NCBI GenBank assembly: GCA_003427395.1
Contig: BFEA01000292.1
Location: forward strand, 309,629 to 341,625
Direction of reading: 5' to 3'
From: Chara braunii
Lineage: Eukaryota > Streptophyta > Charophyceae > Charales > Characeae
DNA length: 31,997 nucleotides
Part shown: positions 8,880 to 19,343 of the stretch, in pieces
Position numbering within the stretch: the first letter of the stretch is position 1
Layout: every line of letters starts with the position of its first letter
The notes under the pieces: model-generated
What the model saw: only the letters and a program-made list of their open reading frames with translations
Database searches by the model: none
Told to the model about the DNA's origin: nothing
Made by a program: the position numbers and the translations under genes

Positions 8880-9930
8880 AGCCAAACACCAGACAAAACT
8901 GTCCTCCTCCCAGCCTCCCCCCTGATGTACCCCTTTGTTCACAATCTGCTTTCAAACAAAAATAAAGCTGAAACTGAGATTAAGCATGCATTCCTCTACT
9001 TAGTCTGGTTTATGTCCTGAAGTCAACAGTCTGGTCAACTGAAGCTCGATGACCAGCTTTCGACGACTCTCTAAATTGTAGCAATACCTCTTCTATCCCA
9101 GCTCGACTCCATTCTCCAATCGCAGGCTACTCTTTTCGACGAACCACCGAGCCACCGTACTGCCCTATAGAACAAGCCGCGGGCCAATCAACTGGTAAGT
9201 CGGCACCTTTCTATGGCCCACTCCCAGCCACCTCCTTTGGCAGGGTGAACAGTAAACCAGCTCACTAATAAGTTGATACCTTCACAGTTGGCCCGCTACT
9301 GCGTAGGCTGGCCTTACTGCATAGGCTGCCAAGTCTAGAGGTGCGCAGGCTAGTCGGTCAGCCCATACTTTAAACGGACTTGTTGTTGCTCCTCACTCAC
9401 TGAGTTCCAACGGGATGGGTACAACCTCGGCCAGGTAAGCTTTCAGTATGTAGGCCCGCTCGCTATGCTTAGGCCCGCAAGTAAGTCATCATACCCCGTT
9501 GTCATTCCTACGTTATCTCAGTCTGCGGTCAACAGGTAAGTCCCGAACTCCTCGACTGTCCTTCCGTTACTCGCTGGATACGTAGAATGAGAACGGGTCT
9601 CCCGCTAACATGTGGGGAAATATATTATTCCCGCCGAGTAACAGGTCTCTTGAAGCTCACTGGGTAATTGTTTGCTAAAGCGAGCCAACGACTGACAATG
9701 TCATGATCAAACTAAGTGCAAAAGGCGAATGACCTACGAGCGGTCTGGCCAGTCGAATCGAATCGACCAGTTCACAGCCACCATGGCGATCAGGTACGTG
9801 CTACTTCCTTCCTCCTCTCGCTATCACCTATGTCCGCATGCATGCACTTACCTCATCACGCAGCCTGTCCGCTCCATGCCGAAAGCTGAGAGTTGCCGCC
9901 TTTCGCTGTTAGGACAAGCAAGAACATAGG
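8880..9930 (+). other. apparently non-coding stretch with splice-donor-like words and one isolated start context
   Basis: No long open frame is supported. GGTAAG/GGTACG words are at 9193, 9434, 9535 and 9792. Around 9300-9350 a short degenerate repeat (TACTGCGTAGGCTGG, TACTGCATAGGCTG, GTGCGCAGGCTAG) occurs. At 9774-9797 the context CAGCCACCATGGCGATCAGGTACGTG would give an ATG-GCG start, common in plants, followed 11 bases later by a donor-like AG/GTACGT. That could be a tiny first exon, but no downstream exon was identified. An AATAAA lies at 8960. Confidence 0.3.
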
Positions 9931-10195
9931 ATTCATGAAAACCTAACAAAACAAATTGTTAGGTTTGCACGAAATCTATTCAAGATTATGATAGTACGTT
10001 TTTCAAGTCTCCTCCAGGAACAAAATTCTACGTGAAGTGAAACATCCACAAAAAAAAAAACAGAAAATTATTTTTTCAGAACTACTGGAGGGGGCGAGGA
10101 AAAAAACGTTTTTTTTCATAGAAAATCACGACCTGGTGAAGCACCGTAGGTTCAAGAACTGAAATATCCTGAATTAATGTTATTAAAAAAAAAAT

Positions 10196-10836
10196 GTGTT
10201 TATAGTCCTATAAGATTTGTAGCACGATGAATTTATTCGGGGGTTTTCCGAATGCGCAAACATATTCTCCTGTTCGTGAATACGTTCGCTTGAACATGGT
10301 TTCTCATACATGGGCGAATATATTATTTTTTATTGTTTGTTTTAATTTTTTTCCTATATTTTTATTTTAAACTCGTGTTTGGCTAAGAATTTCAAGGTGT
10401 CTAAGAGCCAAAAGCTGTTTGTATTCTTATTTTCAATGACATATATTTTTTTATAAGGGTTTTATTGTTAAGTTTAAAAGTGATTTCTAATCCTATAAAT
10501 TATTTTGTGCAGAGCTTGGCTTTTACCGAACTACGGAAACTGACTTATAGTCCTATGAATGAGTATTCACCAAAACACGTTTTTTTTACATCTTTCAAGT
10601 TTGTCTTGTCATCCTTAAAAATTACCCTGTTTGAACTCTATTTTTTTGTTAATCTACTGAGAATGACTTATAGTCATATAAAAGCATTTTGCAAGGAAGG
10701 GTTTTCTTGCACATTTTGAGGAACGCTAGAATTTTCACCTGATTTTTTGTCTCCTTTATCGCAAAACGATTAAAAACGCTTTCTTTTTGTGTAAAAAATA
10801 ACAGTTTGACTTTTACTTTTTCATTCTATAAGAAAT
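10196..10836. repeat. interspersed short palindromic motif TATAGTCCTATA
   Basis: Related words occur at about 10201 (TATAGTCCTATAAG), 10486 (TCTAATCCTATAAAT), 10545 (TATAGTCCTATGAA), 10669 (TATAGTCATATAAA) and 10824 (TCTATAAGAAAT). The intervals are irregular (124 and 155 bp between later copies). The surrounding sequence is AT-rich and shows no gene. Confidence 0.45.
10672..10713 (+). repeat. dispersed repeat with hairpin, near-identical to 24578-24619
   Basis: This 42-bp segment matches 24578-24619 at 40 of 42 positions. It contains GCAAGGAAGGGTTTTCTTGC (10691-10710), which folds into an 8-bp stem-loop; the second copy has a better-paired arm (TTTCCTTGC). The family is therefore present elsewhere in the genome, as the second copy sits between assembly-artefact adapters. 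Confidence 0.8.
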
Positions 10837-11099
10837 GTTAGGTTTTATCCGATTGTGAGTTTTTCACGAATCCCCTGTTGTAAGATCAAAACGAATCTTC
10901 CGCTAAAACGTGGAAAGGTCCATTCTGTTTCTGCTTCTCTTCGCTCACGTGCAGCCTCTGCAGGCCGTAACAACCAAACCTCCCCGCAGGTCACAGATCT
11001 GAACTTGCCAAAGGACTCGCAGCGCTCAGGGACCCCCAAGATGAATCTTCTTCCACCCGTTTCCATAATGAAACGGGTGAGCTAATCGTTTCTTTCGCC

Positions 11100-11800
11100 G
11101 CTACCATAGTCGTCCTCTCCTTCTCTTCGCGCACAACTTCTCCTGTCTACCTCTCTTCCCACCAACTCTCCTCCAAAACTAACTTTGGATCCGAGTTCGC
11201 CCGACCTTAGAACCCCTGACTATCACCTTAGCCCGTTCAATCCTGCCTGGAGAAGGCAGAGCTTCACGTTGTTCTACCCCTCCATAGTCACTTTTCTCGC
11301 TTCCTTTGCGCAACCTACTCCTCGACTAACTCCCAATTTACTAACCCTCTCCTCAAACTAATACCATCAATCATCTCGCCCAGGTCCAAAACCCCGGGTT
11401 CGACTCTCGGCTTGCCTGAATCCCCTCAAGAACGGGCGAGATCAAGCTTCTCCCCTTTCGTCACCATCTCCTTCGTCCGCCATGGCCGCGCACCACCTTT
11501 TCTTCCAGCCTCTCTTCTTAGTCATTCCCCTGCCATCCTGACCTCGCCATCACAATCGCCTCGTTCAGAAAACCCTATCTTCACTGTTTGCTCACTCAGT
11601 TTCGTGTAGAATCAACGATGTTGCCATTCTATCTCCGCCATCCGCCATAGCCCAGCGCACCATATTCGCCGCTAACCCCTTCTTTTACTAATTTTCCACT
11701 AATTCTAACCATACCATGTGATTCGCCAAGGGCCAAAACCCCGGGATCGCCCCTTCCCTTGCTCAAAGCCGTTGAGGAACAAGCGGGGAAGCCGGTTTGC
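11100..11800. repeat. degenerate tandem repeat, period about 178 bp
   Basis: A landmark with RAAAACCCCGGG-like sequence occurs near 11208 (TTAGAACCCCTGA), 11386 (CCAAAACCCCGGG), 11566 (CAGAAAACCCTAT) and 11733 (CCAAAACCCCGGG). Spacing is 178, 180 and 167 bp. An upstream landmark CCATAGTC / GCCATGGCC / GCCATAGCCC follows the same period (11104, 11282, 11480, 11643). Alternate copies look more alike (11386 and 11733), as in a two-unit higher-order repeat. It is pyrimidine-rich on +. Satellite DNA or subrepeats of a retrotransposon UTR are both possible. Confidence 0.5.
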
Positions 11801-13330
11801 CCTTCTGCCATGCCCGTCCCTTCCTCGCTTTTTTCTTCCACTGCACCCGGCGCAATTCCGGGTCAGGTTTGTCCCATTCTCGCCGACCTGCTGCCTTCAT
11901 CCTCCGCCCCTGCCTGCGTTCGTCGCTGTATCCGTCCCTCCACTGTGCTAGCGCTCGTTGTCTATTGTCCCTCGCTTCGCCCGCCGCTCTGGCTTAGAGG
12001 TCGTCCCCCTCTGCCTCATCCCACGGTCCTAGCGCCTGGTCGCACTACAGCCATTCTCCCCTCTTTCTCTGACTCCGCCCGTCACGGTAGGTGCCGGCCT
12101 GCGCACTATCCCAGACACGACAACGGTCCGACTGATACTGACTGTCGGAAAGCGAGTCTTGAAAACAGAGTCGCCACCGGCTATTGAGGAGGCTCTGGCC
12201 CCTCCAAAGAGCGGGAAGGCGCAGCCTGATTACTAGGCCTAAACTTTGGGCTTAGATATGCCCGACACAAATCTTGGTGATAGTCGCTGAGATTTAAATG
12301 AGAACTTTGAAACCAAGGTAGAGGGGTTTCCACAGGCCAGTTGAGTACTCGGCACGGCTGCACGCCTCCCCACTATGCCTCGGGTCACTACCTGCCTCCC
12401 CTGACCCCGATGGGCAAACCCTTTCAAGTCTCCTTTTGCGGCAGTCAGCGGTCGGCGGACGGCGCACCCGCCGAAGGTCTCTGCCGCCAAGACTTTACCT
12501 AAATCGTAGACCAAAACACCCACCGGCTCACATGCACATTTACCTCCTCTGTCTGTGTCTTTCAAGGCGACGGAACAGGCGACTTTCGCCAGCATCCCGA
12601 ACACGCCGAAACCCATAGGTCAACCCAAAGACGCACCTGCTCAAGACCCCTCGGCTGCCGCGACGGACTCTAAATCCGACGCTACGTCCAAGTCAAAGAA
12701 AACCTGACGCATGAAAATAAATATCATGACAATAAAATGTAAAATATTTTTGAAAATCCTGATTATTTAAAATACGATGGGCGAGGGAAGAGAACTGCTA
12801 GCACTGTTCCGATGCCGTCGACGACAAAGCCAGGGGGGGTAGCCCCGCCGGGCCCTGGTATTCCGCGTCGTCGTCGCTCGGTCTCGATCCCTCGATCTCT
12901 CTAATGAAAGCCCGACGTTGTAACAAAATAGGGCTAGGCTCAAGGCTGGGTCTAGCTTCGACGGACACCTAAATAAACGGACACCGCGTGACGTCCAGAC
13001 TACCCGAAATGTTTTGAGAATTCACGTTTGTTGACGATGTCGTCCTCCGCGCATACGCACAGGTCACCGGCAAGCACATCACTCAACGAGACATAATCCT
13101 TTTAATCCTAACTTAATCAGAAAATAAAAAAAATCCGGTCGGTGATCACGCCGACTCTTCAATTATCAACAAATAAAAGATCACGCGCGCCTCAAATCCG
13201 CGCACCCACACACTCTTTATTCTAGTCAACCATCAACCGCATAAACAACAGACACTGCCGCGACTCGCGCGGTATACTCAAACTTGTAAACTAGACTTAT
13301 TTTCTGCCGCTTGCAAAAACCAGGGTTGAT
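11800..13330. other. GC-richer stretch, possibly retrotransposon LTR/UTR; no gene recognised
   Basis: No protein similarity was recognised in any frame. The phrase GAAAACAGAGTCGCCACC (12160-12177) resembles a phrase I remember from LTR retrotransposon sequences of plants, which is only a weak hint. GTAACGTCC-type and CCGGC-rich sequence continues to about 13300. Confidence 0.2.
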
Positions 13331-13346
13331 ACCCTTGTAAGGGTAT
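13329..13346. other. near-perfect palindrome ATACCCTTgtAAGGGTAT
   Basis: Eight complementary bases on each side of a two-base centre. It could be a protein-binding site or the tip of a cruciform. The function is unknown. Confidence 0.7.
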
Positions 13347-13801
13347 TCGCACCGACACCGTTAGGGGGCAAGGCAGCGGGGCCAATCAGACAAGTGAGGC
13401 CGTGCTCCAACCAGGGTAAGTCACATCTTTAATCACTTGTCGTCGATGTCGTTTGGATGCTCGTAGATCGTAGATGGTTGGGACTGTTGGTTGTTTGGGA
13501 TATTCTCGCCGTAGATGCTAAGATGGTATGGTCATGATTGAAGTCTGAGAACCAGAGGTTCCGCGACGAGTCCCAGCCGTAGTCCCAGATCCGTAAGACA
13601 AGTCAGTGGGACGATAATCGCAGGAGGGTATTGTTGTCGTCGGCGCAGTGCTCAACGAAAGGGTTGTTATACGCATAATGTTTCGGAGACCCAAAATGAA
13701 ATGCGGGCCGCCGATGAGGATGGAATTTATTAATAATGTCCATGTGGCAGTGAAAGGCCCATGTTAACTGCTGCATTTTGCTTTTCAAGTAGGGAAAGAC
13801 A

Positions 13802-13901
13802 TTTGAATTTTAAATTTGAATGTGATTTATGCACCATGCTGAAAAGCGGATCAATGGCAATCTTATGCACCTCTCCACAAACACATTCAATCCAAATTCA
13901 A
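13802..13901. repeat. imperfect inverted repeat (fold-back)
   Basis: Left arm 13802-13824 (TTTGAATTTTAAATTTGAATG) pairs imperfectly with 13882-13901 (CACATTCAATCCAAATTCAAG) across a spacer of about 57 bases, which also contains the direct repeat TTATGCACC (13828 and 13864). A small MITE-like fold-back or a hairpin RNA precursor would look like this. No target duplication was found. Confidence 0.5.
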
Positions 13902-15066
13902 GTTTGAAATTCAATCCTCTTTGCTAATGGGACCTCGCCGGGCGCATCCGATAAAAATTGGAGTCATACTAAGAAACAAGATTAACATAAAGCTTTATGC
14001 CTCTCTTAGTTCATCTTTCACTTCCTACCTACAAATACTCCTAAGGACGGGGAGCCCCTCAAGGGATTGTGTGTTGGCCCTTGCCATAGCCTGGCTAAGG
14101 TATTGATCCCACAATACATATCCATATACTCTTAGGCAAAAATTAAGACTCTGTGTGTATTCGTTAAAAATTGGAAGAGTCGGCCATTCCAAAATTTTAT
14201 CCAGAATGTGAAAACGTGGTGGCTAGCGCACAAACCTCGCCCATGTAGAAGTTAAAAAACTTGGGGAGGGACGGACCCCTGCTCTACACCATTAAATAAC
14301 AATTTTTTTTATTTATTATATATATATTTTTTCTGTATCCAGCCTTCAATCGTGAATGAGGCGCCCACAAAAAAACGCTGCCTCGTTCGTGAAAGTTCCA
14401 TTGCGCACGGGTATGTGGGATCCGTTTTTCCTGTTATGTTTTCAAACGGGGCGCTTCCGACTTTTTCAACTTAAAAGACATTTACAAAAGTCACGTAGTG
14501 TGAGATCAACCTCTAACACAAAAACCTGCCTTTTTTATTTTGTTCTGGTTGGCGCTGCCAGTCATTTTGGTCCAGCAGTTCCCTTCATCCGAAGAATGCG
14601 TTATACGTACTGATCTAGCTACTGATCAGAGAACTTTCAACAATCTGTGCAGGTGCCACTTTCTTACTAGGAGAGCCCTCGTCATGAATCATACGTGGTG
14701 AGTACTTCGTGGACAAGGCTACGCTACCACTAGCAAAATTAAAAAGCGATCGACCCCCTACCCCTAACATAAGTAGTAAATTTCCACATGCTTTTACAGG
14801 AGCCCTGCCATAGGCAATGAAGACATCCCGGGGCATCCTAATGCGTCGTTCAATTCGGAAAAGTCGGGGGCATGGAGATATGTGGGATACCATTTTGCCT
14901 TTCTGTCCCTTGGTGCACAGTTGTTCTTCACCTTGGCAAAAAAGGCTCGGAGGTAGTGCTGGTTTTAACCACCTCTTCCTTCGGGCCTCTTTTGCCGAGG
15001 TAGAAAAGAACTGCGAGCTAAGTGCAATGTTTTTTTTTTCCCCGCTAGTGTCATCAATCATCTTAG
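13902..15066. other. no recognised gene
   Basis: An AT tract is at 14300-14335. Two short + frames (14356-14613 and 14817-15074) share a GYMWDxxxxxC-like phrase, and a 169-residue frame runs opposite (14615-15124). None can be assigned to a family. Degraded transposase is one possibility. Confidence 0.25.
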
Positions 15067-15160
15067 TTTGCTGACACTGTTTACAAAAAATGTGTTTTAT
15101 ATGTGGCTTTATGTTTGCTGGCACTGTTTACAAAAAATGTGTTTTATATGCGGCTTTATG
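15067..15160. repeat. 47-bp tandem duplication
   Basis: Two adjacent 47-bp units (15067-15113 and 15114-15160) beginning TTTGCTGRCACTGTTTACAA differ at two positions. The low divergence makes this a recent local duplication. Confidence 0.9.
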
Positions 15161-15239
15161 ACACTCAGGTACTAGAACAACTTAGACCGTTGTTGTTGAC
15201 AATATGACGACTAAATGTTTCCGTTAACTAACACTGACA

Positions 15240-16227
15240 AGGGAAAAACATGTCAACTTTGGTCCTTGTTTCAGAAGATGAATTGAAATCCTACATAAGA
15301 ATGTAACTACCAGAGTGATGGTCAATGGTAATGTGGCATAACCTGTCCCTCTATATAGATCAATCGGGCAAGGTGACCCTATTACCCCCTTTCTCTTTGT
15401 AATTATTATGGAAGCCCTAGTGGCCAATTTCTGCCACCATAAGGAGATTAAAAAATTCAAGTTTCATCCATCTTACAGGATGCAATCCCAATACGTTATC
15501 TCTTTGCAGATAATTTATCCTTAATGGTAGAGGCATCCTATAATAATTTGGGCGAGATTCAAAGAATGATGGACAAGTTCTGCAGATTATCAGACATAAG
15601 AGTCAACTGGCGCAATAAAACACCAGTTTGTTGGATTCATCACCAAGGAGTTAAAGTTTGTTAGACCCCCATAACAACCATGGATTAAATGGTTGCCCAA
15701 AGAAAGTTTCATCAGAGTGTTGGGCATCTCTGTAACGGCAAAAGGTAAACCAAAAACCAACAGTGACTACGTTATTCTACTACAAGTTCCCAATGAACTA
15801 GAACTATGGAAAAACAAACATACCTCATTGCTCGGCTATACTTTGGCTATTAATAATGTTCTTTTGGCCTCTATCTAGTAGAAATCATCCATAAGGGTCG
15901 TGGATACAACAACGCTTAAGGCTTTTCAACAGTAATTAAGAATTCTTTTATGGAGAGGTAATCTTGAATGTGAAAATATTATTAGTAGAGTGGGTCAGAC
16001 ATGACAATCAGTTATTCAACCTAAGTCTTGGGGGGGATTGGGGATCATAGACTTTATCTATTAAGTGGATTAAGTGCCTTCTCTTTAACCCCTAGACTCC
16101 ATAGAATGCACTAGTATGAGAACACATCAAGAGGCTGACACCTCGCACATCAGAGGGGGTAAATCCCATGATGTGGTTGGACAACCGTTCCTGGACTTTT
16201 TCACGAGGTACCTTAAGGGATCCATTT
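15240..16227 (+). pseudogene. LINE (L1-type) reverse transcriptase, 5' half of a split copy
   Basis: RT palm motifs of plant-type LINEs are visible in shifting frames. MVNGNVA precedes a stop, then QGDPITPFLFVIIMEALVAN starts at 15369 (motif RQGDPLSPxLFxxxMExL). The catalytic box reads FADNLSLMVEAS (15503-15514 for FADN), so the usual YADD has lost its second Asp. A frameshift separates these two blocks, and stops follow near 15650. Downstream, EHIKRLTPRTSEGVNPMMWL (from about 16122) may be the thumb region. The copy is interrupted at 16228-17716 by a transposon and resumes at 17717. The start of the LINE was not found; sequence before about 15240 does not look like endonuclease or ORF1. Confidence 0.7.
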
Positions 16228-16235
16228 GAACAAAG
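16228..16235. repeat. target-site duplication, left, of outer transposon
   Basis: GAACAAAG, matching GAACAAAC at 17709-17716 at seven of eight positions. Eight bases is the hAT-type length. Confidence 0.6.
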
Positions 16236-16531
16236 TTGGGTAGCACGTCGTACACGTACGCAGTGCATATTCCAGCACACGCTTACGAACCCAAAATTGC
16301 ACGTACTCGTACGTTAAAAAAATAAAAAATAAAAAATAAAAAATAAAAATAAATCTAAACATCTAAAACAAACGTATGTTGTGCAGAATAATGATACAGA
16401 CAACTTTTTTCAAGGAGTCATACCCGAATTCCCAACCAATCGTGATTTAAAAATACAAATCTTTAAAGAAAATTTTAAAATAATAATAATAATAAAAAAC
16501 TGGTTTAAAATATTTTTTTAATTTTTAAATG

Positions 16532-16539
16532 ATTATGAT
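16532..16539. repeat. target-site duplication, left, of inner hAT-like element
   Basis: ATTATGAT, identical to 17289-17296. Confidence 0.85.
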
Positions 16540-17288
16540 CAGGGTTACCAGCCCGTATGTACTGAGGTTCCTAGGCAGACCTCCGTACGTACGGGCGTTC
16601 GGGGTCCGAACCCGACGGCGTTCGGCCCCCGCCAAAAATTGTTCCGAGGTCTAAAAATACTATTTTTTTCCTGAAAGTTTTTTGTGAGTTCTCTATGACG
16701 TGAGGTACACGCCTCTCAATTTTCAAGCCATTTGGCTAGGCCAAATAAGAATTCAAAATCGCCAAAGATGGCGGTGTTAAAACGTGCTCGCCCACGTTTT
16801 ATTTCACTTTTTACTTTTTGTTTTCACTTTAGTTCGGGGTCTAAACAATTTTATTATTTTTTGAAACTTTTTTAGTGTGTTTTGCATTATGTGAGGTATA
16901 CATATCTAAATTTTCAGGGCATTTAGCTATTCCAAGAAAAAATTAAAAATTGCCAAAGATGGCGGTGTCGAAAACGTGCTTGCGAACTCACTAAATTTAA
17001 TTCTTTTTTTATTTTTTTTATTTTTATTATTAGTATTTCGTTTTAGTAATTTATTTTTATTTCAAATTTGGAAAGGAATTTGGATGTAATGCTCAGGCAA
17101 ACCTTGTTTAGTTTATTTTTCTTCATGACATATCTTTTTTTCAGATGTTTTTGATTTTTTTGATTTTTTTTTTTTTGGGGGGGGGGTTCCGCGTTCGGCC
17201 CGAACAGCTGAACACATCCCCAAGGGGTCCCATACGTTCAGGCGTTCGGGCTCGGGCGTTTGGCCCGTCCCGAACGCCGGTTACCCTG
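16540..17288. mobile_element. hAT-like non-autonomous transposon (749 bp)
   Basis: The left end is CAGGGTTACCAGC and the right end, reverse-complemented, is CAGGGTAACCGGC, 11 of 13 identical. CAGGG-type ends with a perfect 8-bp target duplication (ATTATGAT on both sides) fit the hAT superfamily. The subterminal regions are rich in CGTTCGGG / CCCGAACG words. Inside is a tandem duplication of about 191 bp, seen from the landmark GCCAAAGATGGCGGTGT at 16761 and 16952. No open frame resembles a transposase, so it depended on a partner element. It sits inside the palindromic element and so is the youngest of the three nested insertions. Confidence 0.8.
16640..17020. repeat. 191-bp tandem duplication inside the hAT-like element
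   Basis: Two diverged units both run from a GGGGTCTAAA / GAGGTCTAAA start through GTGAGGTAYAC and CGCCAAAGATGGCG (a 5-bp-stem hairpin in the first unit) to AAAACGTGCT. Confidence 0.7.
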
Positions 17289-17296
17289 ATTATGAT
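17289..17296. repeat. target-site duplication, right, of inner hAT-like element
   Basis: ATTATGAT, identical to 16532-16539. Confidence 0.85.
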
Positions 17297-17708
17297 AATA
17301 TTACCTTTTTTAGTTTTTAATTTCTTACTCGAGTTTGATTGGGAATTCGGGGATGACTCCCAAGCAAAAGTTGTTTGTATCATGTTTCTGCATAACATAT
17401 ATTTGTTACAAAAGTTTGTTTTTATTTTTTCTGTTTTTTTCCTTCTTTTTTTTTTTTCAATTTATTTATTTTTTGTCTTTGATTTTTCACTCGAGTTTGG
17501 TATAGAATTTCGCGATGAGTCTTAGGCAAAAGTCGTTTGAAATATCATTTTGCATAAAATACGTTTTTTTAAGATGTTTTCGATGTTTTTTTTTTTTTTT
17601 TTACGTATTCCCATGTACGGGAGTACGTGCACGTGCGTATGTGTCGTGTACAGGAATATGTGTACGTGTGTACGCGCAACCCGCGTACATGTACGCCGTG
17701 CAGCCCAG

Positions 17709-17716
17709 GAACAAAC
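17709..17716. repeat. target-site duplication, right, of outer transposon
   Basis: GAACAAAC, one mismatch to 16228-16235. Confidence 0.6.
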
Positions 17717-19204
17717 ATTTTCTACCAGGTAGGAGGCAAGGTTGAACTTGTGCAAGGACTCATTCTGGATCACCCTCCTCAAAACTTGAAGAAAACTACC
17801 CCTGATAGATAAACTCTCACCAGAAAGATGGGAAGAAGTGTGTCAACGGCCACCTTTTAATAACACTTGGATTAAGGACTCTCAAGGGTATGCTCTTCAT
17901 GGTATTGAGTCTTCTTGGAGAAGTTGGATGAAGAAAGGAATCTTAAGAATCAGGGACATAAGGAATCAAGATACTAAAGATTGAATCACAGACACAAAAA
18001 TGCAAAAAAAATTGAAACATTGTCATCATGCAGTAGACGTTTTTGAAAAATTGATAGAATTGATCCCCATCGAATGTAGGCACATCTTCCGTAAAGGACC
18101 AAAAAATTGACTAACTTTTAAAGATGAGTGTGGTACAATATATAACATTCTGGATAAGTTTTCAAATAGAGATATTTTTGTTGCTCTCTTTGACGTTCCA
18201 CATGACAATACAATTGTCTGTAATCAACAATGTTGAGTGATATGGGTTAAAACTCAACAAATATTCAGAATAAGGGTATTAAGTAAGAAGGATACATGAA
18301 TAGCCTTCAAACCTACTACTCTCATATCGGACTCGGCTTTGGACCCAATCAACTGGCAATGGAACTCACAAGGAAAAAAAGAAAGATCTTACAAAATAAT
18401 CCTCCACACACTGACCGTGAAATCTACTTATCGTATGTTGTGACCGAAAGTTATCCTCAAAGATTTTATTTCAAGCAAGTGGATCTAACAACTTAATCTG
18501 AGTAAGGAGGATCTGAGGTAAATCAAATTGTTCAAGAATATAAAGTCTTGACCAGTGAAGGTAGCTTCTTTTCAATAACAAATTGAGCATCGGTGTCCAC
18601 CGACTAATGATTGGTTAATAGATAGGTCCTCACTAGAGCAAAAAGGTATTGCAGGTCCTTGGTGTAAATTTTGTCGAACAACCTTCCAAGTAATATTTTT
18701 TTTGAAACTATTAAGCACGTGTTCATGCAATGCCCGGGGGCTATGTGACTTTGGAGGCGGTCGGATCGCATCTAGAGTCAGTTGGGAGTATAATCTCCAT
18801 GGCCCTGGGGTTGGAAGCCCATTCTGCTACAATCATGGGTTGCACAACCAGATGACGATTTCATACAAAACCTTTCCACTATTGGTAGATCAGCAGTTCT
18901 TTGGGCCATTTGGTTGAGAAAATATATTTTGGAATGGGAGGGAGCCACGTTAGACGAACCAGAATTTAGAGACACAATTAAGCAGCAAATTCAAACAGAC
19001 ATTATCACTAAATGGGGACAGACAAAAAAGAAAATTTGTCATTTATCACAACAGAAAGAAATTCTAAAACACATTCATAACTTTAGTAGCTGTTGGCTTG
19101 GAGGCAATCAAGGAGGGAAACTGGGGAAGGTTGAACGGCCAGGGGCATCAGGAGAGGAGAATGAGAAGGTATGCAAGGACTACAAGCCAATATTTAATGA
19201 TTAG
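17717..19204 (+). pseudogene. LINE (L1-type) 3' half: post-RT region and zf-RVT zinc finger
   Basis: This continues the LINE broken at 16227. SWRSWMKKGILRIRDI (about 17912-17960) matches the WxxxGIxxIxDL segment that follows RT in plant-type LINEs. The zf-RVT finger is present but frameshifted: WCKFC (C codons 18663 and 18672) in one frame and ETIKHVFMQCPGAM (H codon 18716, C codon 18731) in another, with a T run between. Next AVLWAIWLRKYILEWEG (about 18890-18940) matches the LWxIWxxRN segment downstream of the finger, and a lysine- and glutamine-rich tail ends at 19204. Several stops (near 17980, 18110, 18230) show long inactivity. No poly(A) tail was found before the gap. Confidence 0.7.
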
Positions 19205-19211
19205 TGACTGG

Positions 19212-19343
19212 CAGGGTTGTCACACGGGGATCCCCGGGGCCCAAGCCAGGGTAGAGGTTTCACCCCCGGACCCCCGTTGCAGGGATCCCGGACTCCCGCC
19301 CCCACCAATCGACCCCCGCCTTTGCCCCAACCCTGGCACCCCC
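19212..19343. mobile_element. possible end of a DNA transposon, cut by the gap
   Basis: CAGGGTTGTCACACGGGG starts with the same CAGGGTT as the hAT-like element at 16540 and leads into very GC-rich, repetitive sequence (GGGATCCCCGGGGCCC, then CCCCCG-rich). The other end would lie in or beyond the gap, and none was seen on the far side. The call is tentative. Confidence 0.25.

Larger units (their letters stand above)
16236..17708. mobile_element. palindromic (fold-back) DNA transposon, non-autonomous, inserted in LINE
   Basis: The ends are inverted repeats: TTGGGTAGCACGTCGTACA at the left and, reverse-complemented, CTGGGCTGCACGGCGTACA at the right, 15 of 19 identical. Similarity continues inward through GTAC-rich sequence, an A-rich run and a block with CATCTAAAACAAACGTATG (16358 onward), which reappears inverted at about 17515-17580. 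The right arm holds that block twice at a period of 162 bp (ACTCGAGTTTG at 17327 and 17489), the left arm once. Flanking 8-bp near-duplications bracket it. It carries a second transposon (16540-17288), so the original element was about 716 bp. No transposase is encoded. Confidence 0.65.

Noticed and set aside
9774-9797. First exon of a gene with a strong start context
   Set aside because: ATG context and donor-like site are good, but no second exon or protein similarity could be found, so it is only noted within the spacer entry.
14615-15124. 169-residue minus-strand frame with a CxxC
   Set aside because: It overlaps the 47-bp tandem repeat, has no recognisable domain, and is opposed by equally plausible short plus frames.
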